Part shown: positions 23,846-31,945 of the stretch, piece by piece | Position numbering within the stretch: position 1 is the stretch's first letter | How the letters are laid out: every line of letters starts with the position of its first letter | Assembly (NCBI GenBank): GCA_965221735.1 | Contig: OZ244910.1 | Location: 1,116,001-1,180,000, forward strand | Reading direction: 5' to 3' | From: UBA2991 sp965221735 | GTDB taxonomy: Bacteria; Chloroflexota; Dehalococcoidia; Tepidiformales; Tepidiformaceae | Length of the DNA: 64,000 nt | Translations under genes and position numbers: made by a program | Notes under the pieces: model-generated | What the model saw: only the letters and a program-made list of their open reading frames with translations | The model's database searches: none | Told to the model about the DNA's origin: nothing

Positions 23846-24280
23846 TCAGGCCTCCCCGTCGGGCTCGAACTGCGGCAGGGCGATGTCGTCCGTCAGCCGC
23901 TCGAACGTGACCCGCAGCGGCATCCCGATCTCGACCTCCTCCGGCGTCACGCCCAGGACGTTCGCGACCAGCACCAGCCGCTCCTGCTCGACCAGCTCGA
24001 TGATGCCGATCACGTACGGCTCACCCTCGGCGAAGCCGCGCGTGATGTTGTCCCGCACGACCGTGTGCGTGTAGACGCGCGCCCGGCCGCTCACCTCGCG
24101 GAACGACAGGTCCGGCGACTGGCAGTAGGGGCAGACGGCCTCCGGGGGGTGGACGTAGCGCTCGCAGGCGGCGCAGTGCTGGATCGCGAGCACGCCCCGG
24201 TTGGCCGCTTCCCAGAACGGCGCCGTCAGCTCGTCCGGGACCGGCACCGGCTTCGTGACCACTGCATCCCCGCCACTCAT
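23846..24280 (-). CDS. DUF35 OB-fold/zinc-ribbon acyl-CoA-associated protein
   Basis: A 144-residue DUF35 protein. The zinc ribbon is C36-AA-C39 and C50-PY-C53, followed by an OB-fold (GRARVYTHTVV...GEPYVIGIIEL). Members partner with thiolase-like proteins (for example ChsH2 with Ltp2) and position acyl-CoA substrates. The start overlaps the upstream CaiB stop by 4 bp, and its stop is 2 bp before the thiolase-like start, so stoichiometric expression of the pair is expected. Confidence 0.92.
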   Translation of the reverse strand: MSGGDAVVTKPVPVPDELTAPFWEAANRGVLAIQHCAACERYVHPPEAVCPYCQSPDLSFREVSGRARVYTHTVVRDNITRGFAEGEPYVIGIIELVEQERLVLVANVLGVTPEEVEIGMPLRVTFERLTDDIALPQFEPDGEA

Positions 24281-25455
24281 CGGTCCGCCCCGTCGCCGCG
24301 GACGGCGTCACCGTGCTCGTCGAGGTGGGGCGCCCGTCGCCGCGGGCGTACCTCGGAGTTCTGCGCCACGAAGGCGCTCCCCGCGTAGCGCAGGGCGCCG
24401 TCCGGCTCGCCGTGGTCCAGCTCGATCCAGAAGTCGCGCGCTTCCAGGTGGGGGTCTTCCAGCAGGTCCTCGGGGTTGAGGATGGCGCTGAAGATGAGCG
24501 CCCGCGCCTGCGCCCCGTGGAAGATCTCGTCCGCCGTCTTCGTCGCCACGAACCTCCCGATCACCTCCGAGATGTGGTCCGCCTCCTCGCGGAAGATCTC
24601 CGGTACGAAGTACTTCGGGTCGGTCAGGTCCTCGGCCATGCCGTGCTCGTCGAGCCACGAGACCAGCCCCTCCCAGGCGCGCGGGCTGACGTTCACGAGC
24701 TGCGCGTTGATGTAGCGTCCGTCCGCCGCGCGGTGCTGCCACGCGGGCGTCGGCGCGATGCTCGCGTGGCGCCCCGTCCGTCGCGTCACCACCTTCCCCG
24801 TGTAGTCGAACTGGGGCAGGGCGTTCTCCGTCATGCCCGCGCAGGCGTCGTGAACGGAGAGGTCGATGAACGTGCCCTTCCCCGCCTGCAGCGCCGCCAG
24901 CGCCGCGATCAAGGCCCAGCTTCCCGCCATGTGCCCCGCCTGGTTCCCCTGCCCGTTGACGGGCGGGCTCGCGGGCATGTCGTCGTAGCCGTTCATCATC
25001 ATCTGGCCGCCGAGCGCCTGGTGGACGAGGTCGCTGCCGAGCCACGAGGCCATCGGCCCCTCCTGCCCGAAGGGCGTCAGGGCGACGTGGACCAGCCGGT
25101 CGTTCGCCTCCTCGATGGCCTCGCGCGTCAGTCCGACCTCCGCTAACCCACCCGGCTCGCTGCCGTCGAGCAGCACGTCCGCCTCCGCCAGCAGCCGCAG
25201 GAACGCCTCGCGCCCGTCCTCCGTGTGCGGGTCGAGGACGGCGCTCTCCTTGTCCGTGTTGTAGTGCCAGAAGTGGAGGCTCGACTCCCTGTCCCGCCGC
25301 TCCTGGAACCAGGGCGCGTAGCCCCGCGTCTCCGCCCCGCCCGGCGGCTCGACCAGCACGACCCGCGCCCCCGCCTGCGCGAACAGCTTGCCGCACCACT
25401 CCGTGCGCGGCCCCGCCAGCTCCACGACCGTCAGGTGCTTGAGCGTGCCGCTCAT
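24277..25455 (-). CDS. CaiB/BaiF-family protein lacking the catalytic aspartate
   Basis: A 392-residue family III CoA-transferase homologue. The N-terminal VVELAGPRTEWCGKLFAQAG and later ALTPFGQEGPM and KGTFIDLSVHDA place it in the family. The Asp that forms the acyl-anhydride (Asp169 in formyl-CoA transferase) is missing: the equivalent stretch is VNGQGNQAGHMAGSW and no Asp occurs from residues 160 to 197. It is probably a non-catalytic subunit paired with the neighbouring CaiB protein, which keeps the Asp. Stop/start overlaps of 4 bp with both neighbours indicate coupled translation. Confidence 0.85.
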   Translation of the reverse strand: MSGTLKHLTVVELAGPRTEWCGKLFAQAGARVVLVEPPGGAETRGYAPWFQERRDRESSLHFWHYNTDKESAVLDPHTEDGREAFLRLLAEADVLLDGSEPGGLAEVGLTREAIEEANDRLVHVALTPFGQEGPMASWLGSDLVHQALGGQMMMNGYDDMPASPPVNGQGNQAGHMAGSWALIAALAALQAGKGTFIDLSVHDACAGMTENALPQFDYTGKVVTRRTGRHASIAPTPAWQHRAADGRYINAQLVNVSPRAWEGLVSWLDEHGMAEDLTDPKYFVPEIFREEADHISEVIGRFVATKTADEIFHGAQARALIFSAILNPEDLLEDPHLEARDFWIELDHGEPDGALRYAGSAFVAQNSEVRPRRRAPHLDEHGDAVRGDGADR

Positions 25456-26711
25456 ACCGCCTCAGCCTCCTCCAGCGTGATCGCGTCGTCGATGATGGCG
25501 TCCGCCTTCAACTGTTCGAGCCGCTCCTCCGGGTACCCGAGCAGGTCGCGCAGGACGTCGCGCGTGTCCGCCCCCAGCCACGGCGAGGGGCTGCTGACCC
25601 CCACGTCGAAGCCGCTCATCGTCACGGGAATGTCCTCGTACCGCTTCTCCCCGAGCACCGGGTCGTCGAGCGTCGTGTAGAGCCCGCGGAAGGCGAGCTG
25701 CGGGTCGTGGTGCACCTTGTTCTCAACCGTCTGCGCGACCCCGGCGGGCACGCCTGCCTCCTGCAGGGCCACCATGGCCTCGCGCGCGTCCCGCTCCCGC
25801 GTCCACGCCCCGATACGCGCGTCGATCTCGTCCTCGTGCGCGACCCTTCCCTCCAGCGTCGCGAGGTCCGGCCGCGCCGCGAGATTGTCCGCGCCGATCA
25901 CCTCGCACAGCGCCGCCCACTCGCTCGGCTCCCGCACCGAGATCGCGAGCCAGGAGTCCTCGCCCCGGCAGCGGTAGGCGTTGTTCGGGCAGAAGTTGCC
26001 GTACAGGTCGCGGTTCCCCTTGGGGCGCACCTGCGCGTCGTTCAGGGAGACATCCAGCAGCATCGGCCCGAGGAGCGCGCACCCGTGCTGGCTCTGCCCC
26101 GCATCGAAGAACTCGCCCTCGCCCGTCGCCCGCCGCCGTTCGAGGCCCATCAGGATGGCGGCTGCGTTCATCACCGCGCCCATGTGGTCCATGTAGGAGA
26201 AGCCCCAGCCCGCGGGCTCGCGGTCGGGCAGCCCCGAGGTCGCGGTCAGGCCGCTGTACGCCTGCGCCGTCGGACCCACCGATCGATAGCCCGCGTACGG
26301 ACCCGTCTGCCCGAACCCGGAGGCCGACAGGTAGATGATGTCCGGCCGGATCGCGCGCACGGCCTCGTAGTCGAGTCCCCAGCGCTTCATGACCCCCGGC
26401 GAGAAACTCTCCGCGAGCACGTCGCAGTGCGGGATCAGCTCCCGCGCGATCTCCTTCCCCGCCTCCGTCGACATGTCGATGGCGACGCTCTTCTTGCCGA
26501 CGTTGACCTGCGCGAAGAATCCGCCCCGGTTCATCCCCGGTCTGCCGCCGGCGTGCGGGCCCGAGAGCCGCAGAAAGTCGAGGGCTGGCGGGTGCGGCCA
26601 CTCGATGCGCAGGATCTCCGCCCCGAGCGTCGCGAGGATGCGCGTCGATCCCGCCCCCGCAAGGTGGCGGGTGAAGTCGAGCACGCGGATGCCGTCGAGC
26701 GGGCCTGGCAT
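25452..26711 (-). CDS. CaiB/BaiF-family CoA-transferase (catalytic Asp present)
   Basis: A 419-residue family III CoA-transferase that would move CoA from an acyl-CoA donor to a carboxylate. MPGPLDGIRVLDFTRHLAGA starts the Rossmann half, KKSVAIDM and SASGFGQTGPYA are family hallmarks, and Asp175 in GFSYMDHMGAV aligns with the catalytic Asp169 of formyl-CoA transferase. It begins 5 bp after the kinase gene and overlaps the Asp-less CaiB gene by 4 bp. The pair may form a hetero-oligomer, as for the benzylsuccinate CoA-transferase BbsEF. A long upstream extension of the frame was rejected because it overlaps the kinase gene. Confidence 0.92.
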   Translation of the reverse strand: MPGPLDGIRVLDFTRHLAGAGSTRILATLGAEILRIEWPHPPALDFLRLSGPHAGGRPGMNRGGFFAQVNVGKKSVAIDMSTEAGKEIARELIPHCDVLAESFSPGVMKRWGLDYEAVRAIRPDIIYLSASGFGQTGPYAGYRSVGPTAQAYSGLTATSGLPDREPAGWGFSYMDHMGAVMNAAAILMGLERRRATGEGEFFDAGQSQHGCALLGPMLLDVSLNDAQVRPKGNRDLYGNFCPNNAYRCRGEDSWLAISVREPSEWAALCEVIGADNLAARPDLATLEGRVAHEDEIDARIGAWTRERDAREAMVALQEAGVPAGVAQTVENKVHHDPQLAFRGLYTTLDDPVLGEKRYEDIPVTMSGFDVGVSSPSPWLGADTRDVLRDLLGYPEERLEQLKADAIIDDAITLEEAEAV

Positions 26712-26716
26712 GGCGC

Positions 26717-27712
26717 CTACCCCCCGTCGAGCAGTTCGAGGGCGCGCCGCATCAGGAACGGCGCCGAGAGGGCGGTGTCCTCCCACGACTCGTCCGGGCG
26801 CTTCCCCGTCCGGTGAAGGTACAGGTTGAAGCCGCTGATGATGGCGAACTTGTAGGCGCCGAGCGCGCGGTACCAGGCGATGTCGCCCGGGTCGCTCCCG
26901 TAGGTGTCGACGTACTCGGCGATGAGGTCGTCGGGGCTGGGCAGCTTCAGCCGCAGCCCGTCCTTCCACGCTGCCGCGTCCGCGAACGTGATCACCCAGC
27001 CGATGTCGTTCAGCGTCGCGCCCACGCCCCACAGCTCCCAGTCGATGACCGCCTGCAGCGTCCCGTCGAAGCTGTAGAGGACGTTCGACCACTGGAAGTC
27101 ACCGTGGAAGATGCCCGCCCGCGGCGTCTGCGGGAGCCGTTCCAGCAGCTTCTCCCGGACCGCCGGCCCGAGCGCCACCAGGTCCATGTCGCCGGAACGT
27201 TCGTAGAAGCGGTCCCAGCGCGTCACGTCCGGCTCCAGCTCGAGCGGCGGGCCGTCGTCGGGCACGTACGCGCGCCAGTCGAGCAGGTGCAGCGACGCCA
27301 GCGCGCGCATCGCCTGGGCCGCGACGGGACGCATCTGCTCGTACGAGAGCGACTGCCCCCACTCGTTCCGGAGCACGTCGCCCTCGAACTTGTTCACGAC
27401 GAAGTAAGGCGAACCGAACCAGCGCTCGTCCTCGCCCGACCAGATGACGCTCGCCACGGGCACGTCCGTGTCCCGGATGGCGTCGACCACGCGCGCCTGC
27501 CGGATCACGTCGGCGGTGCCCACGCGCCGCACGTTCGGCGGCGGCACGCGCAGCACGTACGACTTCGACACGCCCTTCGACGCGGCCGTGAACCCAAACG
27601 AGAAGCCAGCGTGCCCCGCCATCGTCTCGACGTCGGAGACGACGACGTCCGGGTCGCCGAGGTGCTCGCGGCAGAACGGCACGAGGCGTTCGGAGAGCTC
27701 AGCGAGGTCCAT
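26717..27712 (-). CDS. Aminoglycoside phosphotransferase-fold kinase
   Basis: A 331-residue APH/choline-kinase-fold protein. The catalytic loop is IFHGDFQWSNVLY (H-G-D...N) and the metal Asp is in AVIDWELWG, followed by TLNDIGWVI. The N-lobe contains YVLRVPPPNVRR, whose pattern is typical of acyl-CoA-dehydrogenase-linked APH proteins. Such proteins often accompany acyl-CoA catabolic genes and may phosphorylate a hydroxylated substrate. First gene of the operon with the CaiB pair. Substrate unknown; an antibiotic-resistance role is unlikely given the context. Confidence 0.88.
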   Translation of the reverse strand: MDLAELSERLVPFCREHLGDPDVVVSDVETMAGHAGFSFGFTAASKGVSKSYVLRVPPPNVRRVGTADVIRQARVVDAIRDTDVPVASVIWSGEDERWFGSPYFVVNKFEGDVLRNEWGQSLSYEQMRPVAAQAMRALASLHLLDWRAYVPDDGPPLELEPDVTRWDRFYERSGDMDLVALGPAVREKLLERLPQTPRAGIFHGDFQWSNVLYSFDGTLQAVIDWELWGVGATLNDIGWVITFADAAAWKDGLRLKLPSPDDLIAEYVDTYGSDPGDIAWYRALGAYKFAIISGFNLYLHRTGKRPDESWEDTALSAPFLMRRALELLDGG

Positions 27713-27763
27713 GCCCGGCCTCCCGATGGCGTCGCGATGATACCCGCGCCGCCGCGCCCCTTC

Positions 27764-28978
27764 CTAGCCCATCGCCTGGGCGTGCTCGAGCACGGCTGCC
27801 CAGGGGGTGCGCTGCTCGATCAGGGGGCGGTACGAGGAGAGCTGCTGGGGCATGTTGAACGTCAGGCCGCCCACGATGATGCCGTTCCGCTCGTAGCCGG
27901 CGACGAACTCGAGGCTCTCCAGCGAGCCGTGCAGCACCGTGACCGCGTCGTCCGCCTTCGGGTGGCCCAGCGACTGGATGCTCGCGTCGTACTGGTCCGA
28001 CCAGACGTACGGCACCGACGCGAACGGTCGCGCCTCGCCCGGCTCCGCCAGCAGGTTGCGCGCCACCTGGCGGCTCTGGTGGATCACGTTCGTCCAGTGC
28101 TCGACCCGCATCTCCTCCTCGAAGATCGGGTTGTACCAGCGGCACACGTCGCCGATGGCGTAGACGCCCGGCGCCGCCGCCAGGGTGGCGTCGCAGACGA
28201 CGCCGTCGCGCAGCTCCAGGCCCGACCCTTCCAGCCAGCCCGTCTCCGGCGCGACCCCGATGCCGACCACGACCAGGTCCGCCTCGACCGTCGAGCCGTC
28301 GGCGAGCAGGACCCGCTCGACCCGCTCGCCGCCCTCGAAACCGGCCACGAGCGTGTCGCAGCGCACGTCGACGCCGTGGCTGCGGTGCATCGCCGCGCAC
28401 GCCTCTCCCACCTCCACCCCGGCCGCCTGCGCCAGGGGCGCCGGCAGCGCCTCGATGAGTGTCACCTCGAGCCCGGCGCTGCGCGCCACGGCCGCGACCT
28501 CCGCCCCGATGAACCCCGCTCCCACCACCGCCACCCGCGGCCCGTTCGCCAGCTCGGCGCGGATTCGCATCGAGTCGTCGATGGTGCGGAGCGTGTGGAT
28601 ACCAGAGAGGTCGGGCGTGTTCGGGAGCGTCCGCGGCGTCGCGCCCGTCGCGATGATGAGCGAGTCGAATCCGACGCGCTCGCCGTCGCTCAGCGCGACC
28701 TCGCGCGCCTCCAGGTCGAGTCCCTCGGCGCGCGCGCCGAGCCGCAGGTCCAGCCCGAGCTCGTCGACCTTGTCGGGCGGGTCCAGGAGCGTGCGTTCCG
28801 GACCCCACTCGCCAGCGAGGACCTGCTTCGAAAGGGGCGGCCGGTCGTAGGGGTAATGGGGCTCGGCCCCGATGAGGGTGATCGTCCCCTCGAACTTGCC
28901 CCGCCCGCGCAGCGCCTGCGCGGTGCGAAGGCCGCCCAGGGAGGCGCCCACGATGGTGATTCGGTCGGGATGAGGCAT
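27764..28978 (-). CDS. FAD-dependent ferredoxin/rubredoxin-type NAD(P)H reductase
   Basis: A 404-residue oxidoreductase with two dinucleotide folds: FAD at RITIVGASLGGLRTAQALRG and NAD(P)H at RVAVVGAGFIGAEVAAVARS. SLIIATGATPR and VYAIGDVCRW are canonical, and YDRPPLSKQVLAGEW is the motif of ferredoxin reductases serving P450s or Rieske dioxygenases. I start at the second ATG (MPHPDRITIVGAS) because the first would add a 14-residue leader with no better ribosome site. It may support the P450 at about 6-7 kb. No ferredoxin gene is adjacent. Confidence 0.9.
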   Translation of the reverse strand: MPHPDRITIVGASLGGLRTAQALRGRGKFEGTITLIGAEPHYPYDRPPLSKQVLAGEWGPERTLLDPPDKVDELGLDLRLGARAEGLDLEAREVALSDGERVGFDSLIIATGATPRTLPNTPDLSGIHTLRTIDDSMRIRAELANGPRVAVVGAGFIGAEVAAVARSAGLEVTLIEALPAPLAQAAGVEVGEACAAMHRSHGVDVRCDTLVAGFEGGERVERVLLADGSTVEADLVVVGIGVAPETGWLEGSGLELRDGVVCDATLAAAPGVYAIGDVCRWYNPIFEEEMRVEHWTNVIHQSRQVARNLLAEPGEARPFASVPYVWSDQYDASIQSLGHPKADDAVTVLHGSLESLEFVAGYERNGIIVGGLTFNMPQQLSSYRPLIEQRTPWAAVLEHAQAMG

Positions 28979-29091
28979 CGGGCGATTCTCAGAATCACCG
29001 GCGGGACCGTCAACTCGCATGCTGGCGTCCGCTACGTCCAGCCCCCAGAATTGGTCGAACGTCTAATAGTCTGGTGTCAGGGGATTCGTAG

Positions 29092-29577
29092 ATGGCGACT
29101 CGTGAAGCAATTGTCCAGGCAATCCGGAACGCCGACGCCCGCGGCGAGGCCCTGCGCGAGCGCATCATCGCCGCGCCGGAGGCGCCCCTCGCCGAGGGTG
29201 ACTGGAACGTCCGCGATACGCTCAGCCACCTCGCCGCCCGCGCCAATCCCCTCCCCCTCATCGAGATGGTGACCGCCATGGCCGAATCCGGCGCCGAGCC
29301 GCCGCCCGCCGACGAGGGCGAGGCGATGAACGCCCAGCAGATCGCCGAACGCGCCGGCATGTCCGCCTCCGAGATCCTCGACGAGATGCACGCCGCCTAC
29401 GAAGAGGCGGTCACCGGCATCGACGGTCTCGACGACGACACCCTGGCGCGGCCCGTCAAGCTCCCCATCATGCCCAACGAGATCCAGATGTCGGACCTTG
29501 TCCTGATGTCGATGACCATGCACGTCGAGGCCCACCTCGGCGAGATTGAGGGAGCGCTCGAAGCAGCCGGCGCCTGA
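29092..29577 (+). CDS. DinB-like/maleylpyruvate-isomerase-fold protein
   Basis: A 161-residue four-helix-bundle protein. It shows GDWNVRDTLSHLAARANPL near the N-terminus and MSMTMHVEAHLGEIEGAL at the C-terminus. The three His match the metal triad of DinB/YfiT/mycothiol-dependent isomerases. Such proteins are thiol transferases or isomerases, often of unknown substrate. A TAGTCT -10-like element and an AGGGG site precede ATG. Its TGA stop lies 1 bp from the TGA stop of the convergent kinase gene. Confidence 0.85.
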   Translation: MATREAIVQAIRNADARGEALRERIIAAPEAPLAEGDWNVRDTLSHLAARANPLPLIEMVTAMAESGAEPPPADEGEAMNAQQIAERAGMSASEILDEMHAAYEEAVTGIDGLDDDTLARPVKLPIMPNEIQMSDLVLMSMTMHVEAHLGEIEGALEAAGA

Positions 29578-29578
29578 C

Positions 29579-30682
29579 TCAGTTCGGCAGGGTCGAGACG
29601 GCGTCCAGGTCCGCGATCGCCGTGAAGCAGCGGCGCGAAACCTCCGTGGCCAGCTCGAGGTGGCGCTCGCTGTCTCCGGCCAGCCCGCCGCCCATCCCGA
29701 TCGGGAACACGGCGCACCAGAGAATCGCGAGCCGGTAGTCCTCGAAGCAGTCGTCGAACGAGTAGTCGCGCACGCCTGCCCCCACGAGCGTGTCGTGGTA
29801 GCGGCGCACGAGGTCCTGTTCCGTTGCGCGTCGCTGCTCGATGTCGAGGCTCTGGCTGGTGAAGTAGGCGATGTCGTAGGGGCCGCGAGCGCGGGCCATC
29901 AACTGGAAGTCGATCACGGTGATGGGGTCGCCTTCCCGCTCGGGGAAGAACATGTTGTCGAGCCGGTAGTCCCCGTGGATGACCGTGACCGGCGGCGTCG
30001 CGAAACGCTTGAAGACCCAGTCCATGTTCGCCCACGTGCGCTCCACCGCCGAGACCAGGTCGGGCGTCAGCACGTGGCCGAAGTTCTGCTGGTACACCGG
30101 CCAGAATCCCTGGAGCGTCGCCGGCGCCATCTGCCAGACCGGTCCATCGGTCTTCGGGATCCACGCAAGCTCGTCGGCGTCCGCCTTGCCCCACCACGTG
30201 GCGTGGAACCCGGCGGACTGGGTCACCACCTGCTCTGCCTCCGCCGGCGAGGGCGAGGTCATCTGGTCGCCGACGCGGTACCTGCCCTGCAGATCCTCGA
30301 GGATGGTTACGCCATCCCCCACGGCCGAGTCGTAGGCGGTGTAGAACGCCCGCACGGTCGGCATCGCCCTCAGGGAAGGCTGCAGATCCTGGAAGAAGCG
30401 CGCTTCAGTGACATAAATCCCGTACTGCCGTGCGAAATCCCGGTTGAACTCCGCCTGCGCGGCGAACTTGGCGATCAGCGTCGCCGGGGCGCCTTCCCGG
30501 GGCCGGTCGTAGGTCAGCGACAGCCGCACGAGCGATCCCAGGAAGCCGAACTCCTCGCCCATCGGTTTCGCCTCGACCGCGACGACTCGCTCGTCCTCGA
30601 TCGCTCCGGTTGAACGCAGGGCGGCGGTCAGCCAGTCCGGGGTGAAGTCCTCCGCCGACAGGGGGATGGGAAGGTCACTCAT
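29579..30682 (-). CDS. Ecdysteroid-kinase/APH-like phosphotransferase (paralog 1)
   Basis: A 367-residue kinase of the APH/CHK-like group. N-terminal LSAEDFTPDWLTAALRSTG precedes the N-lobe. The invariant Lys is in ATLIAKFAAQ, the catalytic loop is TVIHGDYRLDNMFF and the metal Asp is in ITVIDFQLM. The C-terminal YSFDDCFEDYRLAILW matches proteins often annotated as ecdysteroid-kinase-like in bacteria. Its closest relative is the next gene upstream. Start: the ATG giving MSDLPIPLS, with GGAGCG upstream. Substrate probably a hydroxylated small molecule. Confidence 0.87.
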   Translation of the reverse strand: MSDLPIPLSAEDFTPDWLTAALRSTGAIEDERVVAVEAKPMGEEFGFLGSLVRLSLTYDRPREGAPATLIAKFAAQAEFNRDFARQYGIYVTEARFFQDLQPSLRAMPTVRAFYTAYDSAVGDGVTILEDLQGRYRVGDQMTSPSPAEAEQVVTQSAGFHATWWGKADADELAWIPKTDGPVWQMAPATLQGFWPVYQQNFGHVLTPDLVSAVERTWANMDWVFKRFATPPVTVIHGDYRLDNMFFPEREGDPITVIDFQLMARARGPYDIAYFTSQSLDIEQRRATEQDLVRRYHDTLVGAGVRDYSFDDCFEDYRLAILWCAVFPIGMGGGLAGDSERHLELATEVSRRCFTAIADLDAVSTLPN

Positions 30683-30732
30683 GGGGAACGCTCCGATACA
30701 GGTGGTGGATGGTGGCGTCCGGCTTGCGGCGC

Positions 30733-31833
30733 TTAGCTCGGGAGCAGCGAAGCCGCGTCCAGGTCCAGGATCGTGTTGAACGAGCGCTTCGAGACCTCGG
30801 CCGCGATCTCCACGGCGCGCTCGTTGTTGGCCATGCCGCCGCCCATCGCGACCGGGTACATCACGCACCAGAGCGCCGCCGTGCGGTAGTCCTCGAAGCA
30901 GTCGTCGAAGGAGTAGTCACGCACGCCACCGGCCACCAGTCCGTCGTGGTAGCGGCGCACCAGCGCGCGCTCGTGCTCGCGCCGCAGCTCCACGTCGATG
31001 CTCTGGCTCATGAAATAGGCAACGTCGTAGGGGCCGCGTCCGCGCGACATCAGCTGCCAGTCGATGATGGTGATGGGGTCGCCCTCGCGCTCCGGGAAGA
31101 ACATGTTGTCGAGCCGGTAGTCGCCGTGGACGAGCGTCATCGGCCCCCGGCTCAGCTGCTGCCCCAGCCAGATGAGTCCGTCCCAGGTCCGCTCGATGAT
31201 CTCCGCCATGCCCGGGAGCAGGAGGTGGGAGGACAGCTCCTGGTAGGTGGGCCAGAGGCTGGGGAGCGTCTGCGCCGTCATCGCCCAGACCGGCCCGTCG
31301 AAGGCGGGCACCCACGCGATGGTCTCCTCGTCCGCCCGGTCCCACCAGGTCGCGTGCAGGTCGGCGATCTGGGCCATGAGCTGCTCCGCCTCCTTCAGCG
31401 AGGCGCCGGCGAGCTGGTCGCCCACCCGGAGCTTCCCGTCGAGGTCCTCGAGCAGGATTACGCCGTTGCCCGTCGCCTCGTCGATGTCCGCGTAGAACGC
31501 TTCCGGGGTCGGCATGGCCGTGATGGTGCGTTTGATCTCGTTGAAGAAGCGCGCCTCCCGTTCGTACACCTGGTACTGGAGCGCGAGCTCCCGGTTCATC
31601 TCCACGAGCGCGGGAAACTTCGCCACAACCGTGGCGGGCGCCCCCGGGCGGGGCCGGTCGTAGGTGAGCGCAAGCCGTGCCAGCGAGCCGAGGAATCCCG
31701 CTCCCTCGCCCACCGGGGTCGTCTCGATGGCCGTCACGCGCTCGTCCTGGAGCGTCCCGCTGGAGCGCAGGGCATCGGTCAGCCAGTCCGGCGTGAAGTC
31801 CTCGGCGGTCATCGGAATGGGCAGACTGCTCAT
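30733..31833 (-). CDS. Ecdysteroid-kinase/APH-like phosphotransferase (paralog 2)
   Basis: A 366-residue kinase closely similar to the gene downstream, with the same frame of motifs: TAEDFTPDWLTDALRSSG, ATVVAKFPAL (Lys), TLVHGDYRLDNMFF and ITIIDWQLMSRGRGPYDVAY. Ribosome site GGAGGGAACCCC precedes the ATG giving MSSLPIPMT. The two genes are separated by 50 bp and clearly arose by tandem duplication; sequence has diverged in the N-lobe and in the presumed substrate helix, so the two may accept different alcohols. Confidence 0.87.
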   Translation of the reverse strand: MSSLPIPMTAEDFTPDWLTDALRSSGTLQDERVTAIETTPVGEGAGFLGSLARLALTYDRPRPGAPATVVAKFPALVEMNRELALQYQVYEREARFFNEIKRTITAMPTPEAFYADIDEATGNGVILLEDLDGKLRVGDQLAGASLKEAEQLMAQIADLHATWWDRADEETIAWVPAFDGPVWAMTAQTLPSLWPTYQELSSHLLLPGMAEIIERTWDGLIWLGQQLSRGPMTLVHGDYRLDNMFFPEREGDPITIIDWQLMSRGRGPYDVAYFMSQSIDVELRREHERALVRRYHDGLVAGGVRDYSFDDCFEDYRTAALWCVMYPVAMGGGMANNERAVEIAAEVSKRSFNTILDLDAASLLPS

Positions 31834-31945
31834 GGGGTTCCCTCCAGCGGGGCATCCTAGGACGCCCGTCCGTTGCGGGCCACGCCTTGCCATCCCTTCG
31901 CCGACCTCGTATCCCTTAGCCACCACACGAACCCCGGAGGCGGCG

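Noticed and set aside
26712..27092. N-terminal extension of the active CaiB protein by about 127 codons
   Set aside because: The extension is the kinase gene read in another frame. The ATG giving MPGPLDGIRVLDF begins 5 bp after the kinase stop.
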